This document shows positions 1 to 9,155 of a stretch of 64,000 nt of DNA, one piece after another. Made by a program: the position numbers and the translations under genes. The stretch covers positions 248,001 to 312,000 of the forward strand of contig NZ_FRAY01000004.1 of the NCBI RefSeq assembly GCF_900142475.1, in the 5' to 3' direction. Source of the DNA: Fibrobacter sp. UWH4 (GTDB taxonomy: Bacteria; Fibrobacterota; Fibrobacteria; Fibrobacterales; Fibrobacteraceae). Every line of letters begins with the position of its first letter. The first letter of the stretch is position 1. The notes beneath the pieces are model-generated. The model ran no database searches. It worked only from the letters and a program-made list of their open reading frames with translations, and was not told the origin of the DNA.

Positions 1-1754
1 CGCTTTGCCACCAAACGGCCACGCAAGTCGAACACATTCACATGGGCGCGTTCCGTACCGGACAGGCGCAAGGTTTCTCCCTGCAAGCCGAAACGACCCA
101 AACAGATTTCGTTCTTAATAGCCGTTTTCGAAGTATCGGTCGAGTCATTAACTTCGGGGCACTCTTCTCCAACACGGCAAACGCCATTGATGCTAAAGCC
201 AAAGGCATCAATATTAGGACCTCCATCATTCGACATCGAAATAAACTGAAGCGTATTTTCACCACTCAGCAAATCAATATCAACATAGGCTGTATCCCAT
301 TCATCCCAGCTACCCGTCGGTTCAAAGAACACATAGTAATCATGATCCAAATAAACATTCACCATCCTATCCGCATTTCCTGCAAAAGAATAGCGAATCG
401 CCATCGTCACTCGTGAGGCCTTCGGGAAAACCATTTTATAATTGGCATAGGAATTCATCTCGTTTGCAAAGTTGAAAAAACCTTCACCCGTATAATTTTC
501 ATGGTTATTTTCTGAAAAGCCTACACCTTCATCAGGTGCATGAGCATCAAAATATCTCTTAATGTCGAGACTTACGTGAGACGACGAACTTTCGTCATCG
601 AAAGAACTTGACGAAGTCGGTGTTATCGAAGAACTGGATACATTCCCCGAGCAACCTCCAATACACTTTGGAACATCCGTCGGGAAAGTCTTCCGCGCAG
701 AACCATCGCCCGTGTATTTAATAGCGGATCCGCCTTCATACACAGCCGTATATTGCGTAGATTTATTTCCCATCGCAAAGGAATACATGTAATTGGAGCG
801 GATCTGGGTTACCGCATTGCCGCTCACCTTGTTTCCATTGCCATCAAACCACCCCACGAACTTTTTCCCTGCCTTGGGAATCGTCTTGAGAGTAACCTTC
901 ATGCCCTGCGGATAATAAGCACTCAACGTAGTCGCAGAATCGCTTCCCGCCGGGCTAACCTTGACATCAACCTGATACATGGGCGCCAAATAGTTCGCCA
1001 AAGCTTTGACATCCGCATCAGTATGAATACGCATCTGCTCTGTCACCATACGCGCCATGTCATTTGCGCCCATCTGCTGCAAATGCTGGTTATCTGTCTG
1101 CGCGCCACTCGTTGAATACTCGCCATCATTGATGAACATATTGACAAAACGATGGGCATAAAGTTCACCCGTAGAGATTAGATAATTCCTAGAAAGGGTA
1201 TCCAAATCAATCAAGGGGACCTTCAAGGAATCCGCTACCTGCCGCATATAGATTGGGTATGCATGGTAGGATTCATATATAGAATCCTTGTTGGTAAAGC
1301 TAGAACGGCGAATCGGAGCGAGTAGAATCGGGATTGCGCCCTTGGCCCTCGATTCCGTAACCATTCCACCTATGCTCTTCTTGAAATTTGCCTCCCCCGT
1401 TTTGTATCCATTGTCATTTGCACCAAACATGATGAACACATAGTCCCCTTTCCGGACTAGGCCAGACACAGCAGGATATGTCACACCATTCTTCTTGAAA
1501 TCAACTTTCCAATGGCCATCGTAATAAGTTTGCGAGGTTGTGCCTCCGCGGCCAGCGTTGTAGACCGAAATTGCATTGGCATCAAAGAAATAGCCAAAAT
1601 CCTGGCCCATTCCCTGCTTGGGATAGTAGCCCTCGTTCCAATCCTGCATGGTGGAGTCGCCACACATATAAATGGTCACCGCCGACCATGTGAGCGGAGC
1701 CACGACCATCGAGGCGATTACGGCAGACTGCCAAATTTTATTAAACATCTTCAT
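1..1754 (-). CDS. Rhamnogalacturonan acetylesterase (CE12-type SGNH hydrolase), 3' end outside window
   Basis: Open from an ATG at 1754 to the left edge with no stop, so the C-terminus is missing. Residues 1-25 form a signal peptide. The SGNH esterase domain follows: GDST with nucleophile Ser34, a glycine block near 68-71, GAND at 111-114, and the catalytic Asp/His pair DNQH at 221-224. This set is typical of CE12 enzymes, which remove acetyl groups from rhamnogalacturonan I. After it come a Gly-Trp repeat-like domain (about 235-360), a polyserine linker (about 370-392), a CBM35-like beta-sandwich (about 400-530), and the start of a tail with a VFDLRGRLV motif like the secretion tails of this group. 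It lies 68 bases downstream of the PL11 lyase on the same strand, so the two probably act together on pectin side chains outside the cell. Another SGNH specificity, such as xylan deacetylation, is possible but less likely given the neighbour. Confidence 0.82.
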   Translation of the reverse strand, partial: MKMFNKIWQSAVIASMVVAPLTWSAVTIYMCGDSTMQDWNEGYYPKQGMGQDFGYFFDANAISVYNAGRGGTTSQTYYDGHWKVDFKKNGVTYPAVSGLVRKGDYVFIMFGANDNGYKTGEANFKKSIGGMVTESRAKGAIPILLAPIRRSSFTNKDSIYESYHAYPIYMRQVADSLKVPLIDLDTLSRNYLISTGELYAHRFVNMFINDGEYSTSGAQTDNQHLQQMGANDMARMVTEQMRIHTDADVKALANYLAPMYQVDVKVSPAGSDSATTLSAYYPQGMKVTLKTIPKAGKKFVGWFDGNGNKVSGNAVTQIRSNYMYSFAMGNKSTQYTAVYEGGSAIKYTGDGSARKTFPTDVPKCIGGCSGNVSSSSITPTSSSSFDDESSSSHVSLDIKRYFDAHAPDEGVGFSENNHENYTGEGFFNFANEMNSYANYKMVFPKASRVTMAIRYSFAGNADRMVNVYLDHDYYVFFEPTGSWDEWDTAYVDIDLLSGENTLQFISMSNDGGPNIDAFGFSINGVCRVGEECPEVNDSTDTSKTAIKNEICLGRFGLQGETLRLSGTERAHVNVFDLRGRLVAK

Positions 1755-1770
1755 AACCAAGACCCTAAAT

Positions 1771-1812
1771 TGCCTAGCCCCAGTTCAACACTCGAAAGAC
1801 CAGGGCTAGGCA
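1771..1812. repeat. Intercistronic inverted repeat between the CE12 and PL11 genes
   Basis: A perfect 10-base inverted repeat (TGCCTAGCCC at 1771-1780, GGGCTAGGCA at 1803-1812) with a 22-base loop lies between the lyase stop and the esterase start. In the direction of transcription (minus) no T-run follows, so it is not a classic terminator. It may be an mRNA-stabilising or partially terminating hairpin that sets the ratio of the two enzymes. Confidence 0.6.
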
Positions 1813-1822
1813 GTGAGGTGTT

Positions 1823-4744
1823 TTATTGCTTCGCAAATTTCTTTGCGAAAACAGCCTTTCCGTTAAGTTTAACCTTCACCAAGTACATTCCCTTCGGGAG
1901 CTGTTCTTGGTCGAGTGCCATCGCTGTCGATCCCGCAGAAACATTCTTCGAGATACCCAGGCGCATCGCACCGGACATGTCGTAGAAGTAAATTTCAGCA
2001 AGGCCTGCTTTCGGGGTGTACAACACACCCGTCGAGGGATTGAACACCATTCCTCGCACAGAAGCTGCAACAGGCTTTATCGTGGTCTGCTCGTCAACCT
2101 GGCCCGCATAGGCGCTCACGCCTTCGATATCGAAGTAGAACATATCCACATTCGCGCCACCATCGGCAGTCGTCGACTTGAGCGTAATCGTATTGAGTCC
2201 CTTCGCCAAATCAATCTTCGCATCGGTCGTAAGCCAAGTCGTCCAGCCGCCGGTCGCATCCATAGAGACTGTCCCTACCTTGACTCCGTTCACCACAAGT
2301 TCCATATCGCGTGCGGCACTGCCACCATTTGCAAAGCGGATGCTGATGGTGGTAGAAGCAGTATGTTCGGAATACAGGTTCCACGTTCCGTAGCTTGCGG
2401 TGGAGTTGTCAAAGTTGAAGTATCCCTTCTCGACAAAGCCCGTATTGGTCGTCTCGGACCAGCCGATTCCCGCATCCGGCGTAGAAGCATCGACCTTGGA
2501 GGCCTCCTTCTTCGTCGCAACCTCTTCAGCATTTCCCGGAGCGGCAACAGAGAGCACACCCTTCGCAGACGCGGCATCACCCTCACCACCTTCGGTTACA
2601 ACGGTGTAGGCAAATACGCCCGCTTCCGTCGGAGTTCCCGAAATGGTCACGGTCGAACCCTCTACCTTCGCGGTCACGCCCTTCGGGAGTCCAGTCACCT
2701 TCACGCCATCGCAGCCGATAAACTTGTAGCCGAAGCTCTCGATTGCATTACCTAGCAGGATTCCCTGGTTTTCAAGCCCATCGCCCACCTTCGAAATAGA
2801 AGGAGCGAGGCCCGCGACACCTTCGGTACCAAGCATGTAAATGTCGGGTTTCTTCAGGTTTTTCACCATGTCGGGCAGGTAGTAGCTCACGTGGGGCGGC
2901 TGGTTATAGGCAACATTCTGCCAAGCGACACTCACGCGGTATTGCGGGTCGTGCATCAGCGTGTAGAGCCTGTGCGGAGTCGTCACGGGAGTCTGGAAAA
3001 TCGTAATCGTCGAAGGATCCGTGCTGGAACGCGCAATGAATTCTTCGCGCCAGTCGCCGAACAGGTCGGCCACAATACAGGGATTCGCCTTAGTGGAGTT
3101 GTTCAGAGTCGAACTATTCACTTCATAGAAGCTGAAGTAGCGATCGACCGTCTTCTTGCCAGAATTCCACTTTTCAATCTTTCCTCCGCTGCCGCCACTG
3201 CCTGTAGCATCCAGCAGTTCATCCTGTAAGTCACCATCAAAGTAAATGCGGAAATTGACCGAAGGAGTCGTAGCCGAAAGCGTCGTTCCAGTTACCGTTC
3301 GGATTCCTCCGCTGGTTCCCGACCACATTTCAAAGCCACGATTCGTGGAATCGATATCAGCAGCAAGACCTCGGCCATTGTCGCAGCCAACATGTTCGTT
3401 TCCGTTTTTATCCTTACATTTCAACGTACTTTGCAATGTTCCCCACACCACATTGCCATCCTTGTCCCGGAATTCTTCGCTGTACTTGTTGGAAGTTTCT
3501 TCGTGAACGTCGTACACTTCCAATCCCGGCTTGTCGGGATCCATGTCGGACAGGTGCATGGCATCGCCATGGCCAAACCCGGTACGGTAAAGGAGGGTTC
3601 CGTCGTGCTTGAGTGCCGCAGAGCCCATGACGATTTCGTCAAAACCGTCGCCATCCAGGTCACCCACGGAAAGGTTGTGGTTGCCTTCGCCGTAAAGTCC
3701 TTGGCCAGCTTTGTCGGAACTGTGCTGCCAGCGAGTCTTGAGTTCCTTGCCGTCAAAGTCATAGGCGGCCACAAAGAATTCGGTATAGTAACCGCGGCTC
3801 ATAATCACACTCGGGTGAACCCCGTCGAGGTAGGCAATCGCCGCCAGCATGCGGTTGTCACGGTTGCCGTAGGTATCCCCCGAAATCTTTCCACGGGCGG
3901 GCCAGTAGTTAATCGTATGGACAGCCTCGCCGGTATTTCCCTTGAACACCGTCAGGTACTCGTTACCCGACATAATGGTTCCCGAAGAGGTCCGGTAATC
4001 CTTGGAACCGTCGCCAATGACCTTGCCCTTGCCATCGACCGTTCCATCCGAAGTTTTCATCACGATTTCGGCAATTCCGTCACCATCCAGGTCATAGACC
4101 ATGAACTGCGTGTAATGGGCGCCAGCACGGATATTCTTGCCGAGGTCGATACGCCACAGGAGGGTCCCGTCCATCTTCAAGCCGTCAATAAACACGGTAC
4201 CCGTGTAACCCGACTGGGAATTGTCCTTGGAATTGTTCGGATCCCATTTGAGAACCAAATCCAGTTCGCCATCGCCATCCAGGTCACCCACGCTCATGTC
4301 GTTGGGGCTGTAGCTGCATGTAGAACCGTCCGGCATCGTCTGGTTCTTAGGTACATTGAGACCCTTGATGGTCTTGTACGGGAACCCCTTGCTGTTCTGG
4401 TCCAACACGATAAGTGCGCCTTCCGCCTTGCCCTCCTTGCCGTTCACCACGGCAGCGACCGTGTACTTGGAAGTCGTCTTGCCGTCAGCATCCAGGTAGT
4501 TCGTGCCAGCAGTCTTACTGATGGACGCAATTTTCGTTCCGTCGCGATAAAGGTTGAATTCCGTGTCCGGATTCTCGGTACCCAAGAGGCGCCAACTCAC
4601 AAGCATTCCCTTGCCCGTATTCGCTACAGCAAGGCCACGCGAAAGTTTTTCCATTTGGCGGGTCGCCGCGAAAGAGGGCGACGCAAGACCAAAAGCCAGG
4701 ACTGCTCCAGCAAAAATTGTCGATGTTTTTAAACCAATACCCAT
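1823..4744 (-). CDS. Rhamnogalacturonan lyase, PL11 family, with CBM35-like module and secretion tail
   Basis: The predicted 973-residue protein starts at the ATG at 4744, which has a GGAG ribosome site seven bases upstream and opens a 26-residue signal peptide ending SPSFA. The open frame extends 15 codons further upstream without such support. Residues 27 to about 640 match PL11 lyases (RQMEKLSRGL start, repeated DLDGDG calcium-type loops, GNHNLSVGDLDGDGFDEI), which cleave the rhamnogalacturonan I backbone by beta-elimination. Then come an Ig-like putative domain (about 650-735), a CBM35-like module (about 765-890), and a C-terminal tail (SGAMRLG, PKGMYLVKV) of the secretion-sorting type. 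The enzyme is expected outside the cell or on its surface. The CE12 gene follows on the same strand and would remove acetyl groups that block the lyase. Confidence 0.9.
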   Translation of the reverse strand: MGIGLKTSTIFAGAVLAFGLASPSFAATRQMEKLSRGLAVANTGKGMLVSWRLLGTENPDTEFNLYRDGTKIASISKTAGTNYLDADGKTTSKYTVAAVVNGKEGKAEGALIVLDQNSKGFPYKTIKGLNVPKNQTMPDGSTCSYSPNDMSVGDLDGDGELDLVLKWDPNNSKDNSQSGYTGTVFIDGLKMDGTLLWRIDLGKNIRAGAHYTQFMVYDLDGDGIAEIVMKTSDGTVDGKGKVIGDGSKDYRTSSGTIMSGNEYLTVFKGNTGEAVHTINYWPARGKISGDTYGNRDNRMLAAIAYLDGVHPSVIMSRGYYTEFFVAAYDFDGKELKTRWQHSSDKAGQGLYGEGNHNLSVGDLDGDGFDEIVMGSAALKHDGTLLYRTGFGHGDAMHLSDMDPDKPGLEVYDVHEETSNKYSEEFRDKDGNVVWGTLQSTLKCKDKNGNEHVGCDNGRGLAADIDSTNRGFEMWSGTSGGIRTVTGTTLSATTPSVNFRIYFDGDLQDELLDATGSGGSGGKIEKWNSGKKTVDRYFSFYEVNSSTLNNSTKANPCIVADLFGDWREEFIARSSTDPSTITIFQTPVTTPHRLYTLMHDPQYRVSVAWQNVAYNQPPHVSYYLPDMVKNLKKPDIYMLGTEGVAGLAPSISKVGDGLENQGILLGNAIESFGYKFIGCDGVKVTGLPKGVTAKVEGSTVTISGTPTEAGVFAYTVVTEGGEGDAASAKGVLSVAAPGNAEEVATKKEASKVDASTPDAGIGWSETTNTGFVEKGYFNFDNSTASYGTWNLYSEHTASTTISIRFANGGSAARDMELVVNGVKVGTVSMDATGGWTTWLTTDAKIDLAKGLNTITLKSTTADGGANVDMFYFDIEGVSAYAGQVDEQTTIKPVAASVRGMVFNPSTGVLYTPKAGLAEIYFYDMSGAMRLGISKNVSAGSTAMALDQEQLPKGMYLVKVKLNGKAVFAKKFAKQ

Positions 4745-5020
4745 ATAAACTCCATTTTTTTGGCAACCTCTAAGCAAATCTATCCTCAAAAAACAAAAAA
4801 AGGTTCACGGCACATTCCTTTTTTGTAGTCCAAAGACAACTGTCTACAATAGCTGCACTCTTCAAATATAATCAAATTTTTTATAAAAAGTCTACATAAC
4901 TTCGTAATTTTTACATATTTCACTTTATTTTGCAGCAGCGTAACAAAAATAAAAAGTCCACATTTTAGGATAAAAACGAGCAAACTGTAGACATCAATCA
5001 ATAAAAGTCCCATTTTTTTC
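4745..5020. promoter_or_regulatory. AT-rich divergent control region with repeated TGTCTACA words
   Basis: This 276-base gene-free stretch separates the minus-strand lyase from the plus-strand YihY gene. It holds TGTCTACA at 4841-4848, the related GTCTACAT at 4890-4897, and the reverse complement TGTAGACA at 4986-4993, which could be operator sites. On the plus strand a perfect TATAAT at 4867-4872 lies 18 bases after TCTACA (4843-4848), a possible sigma-70 promoter that would overlap the first operator-like word. No small ORF with coding character was seen. Confidence 0.35.
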
Positions 5021-5028
5021 TAGATTTG
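5021..5028 (+). promoter_or_regulatory. TAnnTTTG box directly before yihY-like start
   Basis: TAGATTTG ends close to the ATG at 5035: the six-base core is followed by 8 bases and then the start codon, and there is no Shine-Dalgarno. This matches the Bacteroidetes-type minus-7 element TAnnTTTG and suggests a leaderless transcript. Confidence 0.35.
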
Positions 5029-5034
5029 CGACCA

Positions 5035-6024
5035 ATGATGCCAGAATGGTTCACGAATTTTTCCTGGGAAAAGATGTTCGACGCGATAGCCGCGCGTTCC
5101 GTCACTCCCGTAAAAATCGCGATTATTGCAGGAAAATCCTTCCTGTACTTCCACGGCCTGACCCGTGCAGCAGCACTCACCTACACAACATTCCTGGCGG
5201 TGGTCCCTCTGCTCATTCTCCTGACTTCGATTACCATTGCGGTCGGATTCGGCAATTTTGTCTCGGACTACCTCCCCCACCTCCTGAACATTCTGAATCT
5301 AGACTGGCCTATCGACCCTATCATCGCCATCGTGAAGAATGCAGAACATGTCCCCATCGGCAAGCTCGGATTCATCGGCGCCATGGGCCTTTTCGTAACC
5401 TTCATTCTCGCCTTCGGTAGCTTAGAATCAAATTTTAACGTGGTGTGGGAAAACAAGGTTTCTCGCCCGTTGCACAAGCAGATTCGCATCTACACCCCGT
5501 TGTTGCTTATTTTTGCCGGTATCATCGGCCTATACGCCGGCTTCGTAAATCACGTGCAAAATGTCCTTTCGGTCATCGTCGTAGACGGCCTGCATTTTGA
5601 CCCGTCCGTACTTCATACGTTGATAGACGCCTTCTGGTACGTAACGTTTCACGGGGCGATTATCTTAATCATCTTCCTCACGCTTTACGCACTTCCGGCG
5701 CGACCAGACCCCAAGAACTACACCAAGAAAAAGCTGCTCCTTTCCTCCATCGGAATTTCCTTCCTGGCATGGTTCAGCATCATGATTTACGTGAGAATCC
5801 TAATGCTCATCCAGGCAACACTTGTCACCAGGATGTCCATTTTCTACGGTTCTCTCGCGTTTATCCCCCTTATCCTGTTCCTCGTTTTCGGTATCTGGAC
5901 CATCGTTCTTTGCGGGAATTCCATTGTCTGGACCATTTGTACCTGGCCAGAATCCAGGGACCGCATCTGGAACTGGGAAGGATCCCCCACCGAAGGACTG
6001 AACATGACCAAAGACCGTCTCTAG
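5035..6024 (+). CDS. YihY/UPF0761 family inner-membrane protein
   Basis: The 329-residue protein has about six hydrophobic segments and the family hallmarks: RAAALTYTTFLAVVPLL near residue 50, a conserved FGSLESNFNVVW segment near 135, and a long hydrophilic loop before the last helices. The family was once called ribonuclease BN by mistake; its role is unclear and transport or envelope integrity has been suggested. The ATG at 5035 is immediately followed by a second ATG at 5038, and a TTG at 5026 is also in frame; there is no clear ribosome site, but a TAGATT box eight bases upstream fits a leaderless start. The next gene is 103 bases downstream. Confidence 0.85.
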   Translation: MMPEWFTNFSWEKMFDAIAARSVTPVKIAIIAGKSFLYFHGLTRAAALTYTTFLAVVPLLILLTSITIAVGFGNFVSDYLPHLLNILNLDWPIDPIIAIVKNAEHVPIGKLGFIGAMGLFVTFILAFGSLESNFNVVWENKVSRPLHKQIRIYTPLLLIFAGIIGLYAGFVNHVQNVLSVIVVDGLHFDPSVLHTLIDAFWYVTFHGAIILIIFLTLYALPARPDPKNYTKKKLLLSSIGISFLAWFSIMIYVRILMLIQATLVTRMSIFYGSLAFIPLILFLVFGIWTIVLCGNSIVWTICTWPESRDRIWNWEGSPTEGLNMTKDRL

Positions 6025-6049
6025 TTCGAAGTTCAGAATTCGGAATTAA
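6024..6049. repeat. GAATTCGGAATT-type intergenic repeat
   Basis: This segment contains a 19-mer, GTTCAGAATTCGGAATTAA (6031-6049), that occurs identically at 8234-8252 inside the UvrA-like gene. Related copies lie at 35214-35293, 38692-38781 and 48591-48625. Confidence 0.75.
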
Positions 6050-6127
6050 AAAGCGACGCAAGGCGGCAATCTGACCAAGAGCCATTTGCGGATTATTTTT
6101 ATACATTGTACAAAAAGGACTTTGCTT

Positions 6128-6709
6128 ATGAAAAAAATTCTGTTGTTCCTCACGGCACTGGTGGCTTTTGCAAACGCTGAACTGCAGAGCGTAAAATACA
6201 CCCCCGAAGAAAAGTCGAACGACGGCCTGAAGGCTTTCATCGGCGTGAGTGGCGGTAACGTGCTCGTGGCTGACGACGGCGCCATTTTCGCCAATATCCG
6301 AATCGGCCTCGACATCTTGCCGCAGATTTCTACCGGCGTTTGGGTTTCAAGACTCCTGAGCGATGTCCGCAACTACAATGTCGCCGAAAAACAGATGATC
6401 AAGTACATGTCGTTCGGCGGGTTCGTGGAACTCTTCCCGCTCAGACTCGGCGACTTCGCAATTTCCGTGCCGATTGAAGTCGGCGGCGGAGCCCTCTACG
6501 TGATGGAACCGGATGACGAAGCCTTCGAATCTGAAGACTACTTCTTTACCGCCGACATGTCCGTACATTTCAACTATCGCATAACCAGGATGCTCGAAGT
6601 GTCTATCGGTGGTGGCTACCGCATGTTCAACGGCATTGAGACCAACGGCCTCGAGAACCTCGACTTCTGCACTCCGTTTGGCGAACTGAGATTTACGATT
6701 AGGGAGTAA
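6128..6709 (+). CDS. Small outer-membrane beta-barrel-like protein
   Basis: The predicted 193-residue protein begins with a clear signal peptide (MKKILLFLTALVAFANA), which selects the ATG at 6128; AAGGAC lies six bases upstream. Alternating hydrophobic and glycine-rich strands (FIGVSGGNVLV, ISVPIEVGGGALYV, VSIGGGYRMF) and an aromatic-containing beta-strand-rich C-terminus resemble eight-stranded outer-membrane barrels. No specific function can be assigned. Its stop overlaps the start of the UvrA-like gene by one base (TAATG), so the two are probably translationally coupled although they have no obvious functional link. Confidence 0.7.
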   Translation: MKKILLFLTALVAFANAELQSVKYTPEEKSNDGLKAFIGVSGGNVLVADDGAIFANIRIGLDILPQISTGVWVSRLLSDVRNYNVAEKQMIKYMSFGGFVELFPLRLGDFAISVPIEVGGGALYVMEPDDEAFESEDYFFTADMSVHFNYRITRMLEVSIGGGYRMFNGIETNGLENLDFCTPFGELRFTIRE

Positions 6710-9132
6710 TGCCCAACTTCATCAGCATACGCGGATGCAGGCTGCATAACCTGAAGAATATCGACGCGCAGTTTCCGCTGGGCAAGATTTCTGTGGTATG
6801 CGGACCTTCGGGCTGCGGAAAGTCGACGCTTGTACTTGATACCCTGCACGGAGAATCCAAGCGTCGCTATCTGGAAACACTCTCGCCTTTTGCCGCTGAA
6901 CTCTTGGGCGGCCGCCGCATTATTCCGCTGGATAGCGCCGAAGGTTTGCCCGCAAGCCTAGCCGTAGGCCCGAGTCACGGAGAAACGCCTGCGAAGGCTT
7001 ATGCGCTCAGCATCTCGGAATGCGATTCTACATTACGCGCGTTGTTTGCGGCTTATGCGAAGCCCGCCTGCCCTATTTGCGGAAAGCCTATGGAAAGCAT
7101 GAGCCGCGAAGACATAATTCGCGAGATTGCGAGCCTTCCGCAAGGGAGTAAGTTGCAATTTTTTGCACGGATTGAAGCTGATAAGCACGCGACTCTCGAT
7201 AAGCTGTCGGCGGTGTTCCTGGCGCAGGGCTTTACGCGAGCTTTAGCCGATGGTGTCAGCTATTCGCTCGCTGACTTGACTGCGGCCGAGCGCAAAATCG
7301 TACCGCAAGAATTCTTTATCGTCGTAGACCGCGTGATTGTTCGCGAGAACACGCGTACCCGTATTGCCGAGGCGGTCGACGGAGTCTTGAAGCTCACCCA
7401 CGGCGAATTGATTCTAGACATCAACGGGAGTCGCAAGCTTTTCAGCACGGTGCCGCGTTGCCCTGAGCACGGAGCGCAACTTTCCAGGCCGCTTGCGTCT
7501 GAAGATTTGTCGCCGTATTCCCGTACGAGCGTTTGCGAAAAATGTGGCGGAACCGGAATCATCGAAGACGGCGACAGCAGCGAAGAATGCCCCGAATGCA
7601 AGGGCCTTCGACTCAAGCAGAATTTTTTGAATGCGGCGATTGAAAGCATTTCAAGTGAAGATGACCGCGAAAACAAAAGCAGCGAAGATCGCAAAGATAA
7701 GCCGCGCAAAATCCGTACCACTTGGCAAGACATTTTAAGCACGCCTTTCGCGGAACTCGAAAGCCGGCTGCACGCCCTGTTCGACAATCGACTGACGGCA
7801 AAGCAGCAGCCCGCCTTCCGCACGTTAATCGACCGCATCCAGGCGATTGTCGATTTGGATATCGGTTACCTTACGGCAGGGCGTGCAGGCGCCACCCTAT
7901 CGGGTGGCGAAGTCCAGAGACTTCGGCTTTCGAGCCTCAGCACCGGACACCTGAACAACCTCTTGATTGTTCTCGACGAACCCGCCAGCGGTTTGCACCA
8001 AAGCGATGTGGAAGCCCTCTGGAAAGTCCTCAAGAAGGTACAGTCCCGCGGGAACACACTCGTCCTTATTGACCATAACCCGGCCCTCATCAAGAAAGCC
8101 GACTGGATTATTGAAATGGGACCAGGCGCCGGCGAAAAGGGCGGTGAGATTTTATTCCAGGGGACAGCCAAGGAAGTCTTGGATAATCCGCAGTCGCCGA
8201 CAGGGAATTGGATTAGAGAATTAGGAATTCGGAGTTCAGAATTCGGAATTAATAATTTGAAAACTAAGCCGAAGGTTCCAAAGAAAAACGCCGCGGCCAT
8301 CGATATCAAGAACTTCGCGATGTTCGATATGAAGCCGGTCACCGCGCATTTTCCGATTCAAAAGTTCAGCGTCATCACTGGCCAAAGCGGTAGCGGCAAG
8401 TCCACGATTTTCTTCAGGAACTTAGCCCCGCGTGCCTCCAAGGGCGAATTCGAAAGCCTCGGCATCCAGACACTATCGATCCTTTCAACAGGCGATTTCC
8501 ACGGAAACCGCCGCAGCACCGTCGCCTCGGCCATCAACCTGAACACGATTCTCCGCGACCTGTTCGCGAAACTCCCCGAAAGCAAGGTCCGCGGCTACAC
8601 CGCCAGCAAGTTCGCGACGCACGACCCCGGGGGCCGCTGCGAAAACTGCAAAGGCGAAGGCGTAATCCTCGACCCCGCGGGCTACGAAGAATCCGAATGT
8701 CCCGTATGCCTCGGCAGGCGTTTCAAAGATGAAATTCTTGAAGTCCGCTTCAAGTCGCATTCCATCGCCGACATCTATGACCTAGAAGTCGGTGAAGCCT
8801 ACAAATTGTTCATTAACATGAAGCCTTTCGCCGACAAGCTCAAGCCGCTTGTAGATACGGGACTCGACTACCTGAAACTCGGACAAACCACGTCGCACCT
8901 TTCCGGCGGCGAACGCGCCCGTTTGCGCCTTTCCATCGCCCTCGCTCGCGCGAAGGCTCCGAACACACTCTTCCTTTTCGACGAGCCCGCCCGCGGGCTC
9001 CATCAAAAGGACATCCAGCATCTACTCGAACTGATTCGCGGCCTCACCGAGGCGGGCCACACCGTCATCGCCATTGAACATGCGCAAGACTTCGTGAACG
9101 CCGCCGACTACGTGGTGGAACTGAGCCGATAA
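6709..9132 (+). CDS. UvrA-like ABC ATPase (short UvrA paralogue)
   Basis: This 807-residue protein has the duplicated UvrA plan: Walker A GPSGCGKST near residue 32 and GQSGSGKST near 560, ABC signatures LSGGEVQRLRLSS near 398 and LSGGERARLRLS near 730, and three zinc-type CxxC sets (CPICGKP; CEKCGGTG with CPECKG; CENCKGEG with CPVCLG). It is shorter than standard UvrA (about 940 residues) and the part where UvrB usually binds looks reduced, so it is probably a UvrA2-type protein linked to DNA damage or drug tolerance rather than the main excision-repair subunit. Residues about 503-517 (IRELGIRSSEFGINN) are encoded by a copy of the GAATTCGGAATT intergenic repeat, apparently inserted in frame between the two halves. 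Confidence 0.85.
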   Translation: MPNFISIRGCRLHNLKNIDAQFPLGKISVVCGPSGCGKSTLVLDTLHGESKRRYLETLSPFAAELLGGRRIIPLDSAEGLPASLAVGPSHGETPAKAYALSISECDSTLRALFAAYAKPACPICGKPMESMSREDIIREIASLPQGSKLQFFARIEADKHATLDKLSAVFLAQGFTRALADGVSYSLADLTAAERKIVPQEFFIVVDRVIVRENTRTRIAEAVDGVLKLTHGELILDINGSRKLFSTVPRCPEHGAQLSRPLASEDLSPYSRTSVCEKCGGTGIIEDGDSSEECPECKGLRLKQNFLNAAIESISSEDDRENKSSEDRKDKPRKIRTTWQDILSTPFAELESRLHALFDNRLTAKQQPAFRTLIDRIQAIVDLDIGYLTAGRAGATLSGGEVQRLRLSSLSTGHLNNLLIVLDEPASGLHQSDVEALWKVLKKVQSRGNTLVLIDHNPALIKKADWIIEMGPGAGEKGGEILFQGTAKEVLDNPQSPTGNWIRELGIRSSEFGINNLKTKPKVPKKNAAAIDIKNFAMFDMKPVTAHFPIQKFSVITGQSGSGKSTIFFRNLAPRASKGEFESLGIQTLSILSTGDFHGNRRSTVASAINLNTILRDLFAKLPESKVRGYTASKFATHDPGGRCENCKGEGVILDPAGYEESECPVCLGRRFKDEILEVRFKSHSIADIYDLEVGEAYKLFINMKPFADKLKPLVDTGLDYLKLGQTTSHLSGGERARLRLSIALARAKAPNTLFLFDEPARGLHQKDIQHLLELIRGLTEAGHTVIAIEHAQDFVNAADYVVELSR
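8215..8252. repeat. Intragenic copy of the GAATTCGGAATT repeat in the UvrA-like gene
   Basis: The last 19 bases (8234-8252) are identical to 6031-6049 outside any gene. The frame is kept and the insert falls in the linker between the two ATPase halves. Confidence 0.75.
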
Positions 9133-9155
9133 TTTCACAAGCAAGCGCTTGACCG

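Noticed and set aside
1826-4732. Long plus-strand open frames (309 and 446 codons) opposite the PL11 gene
   Set aside because: Antisense shadows of a GC-rich coding gene; they lack start signals and family motifs, while the minus strand has clear domains and a signal peptide.
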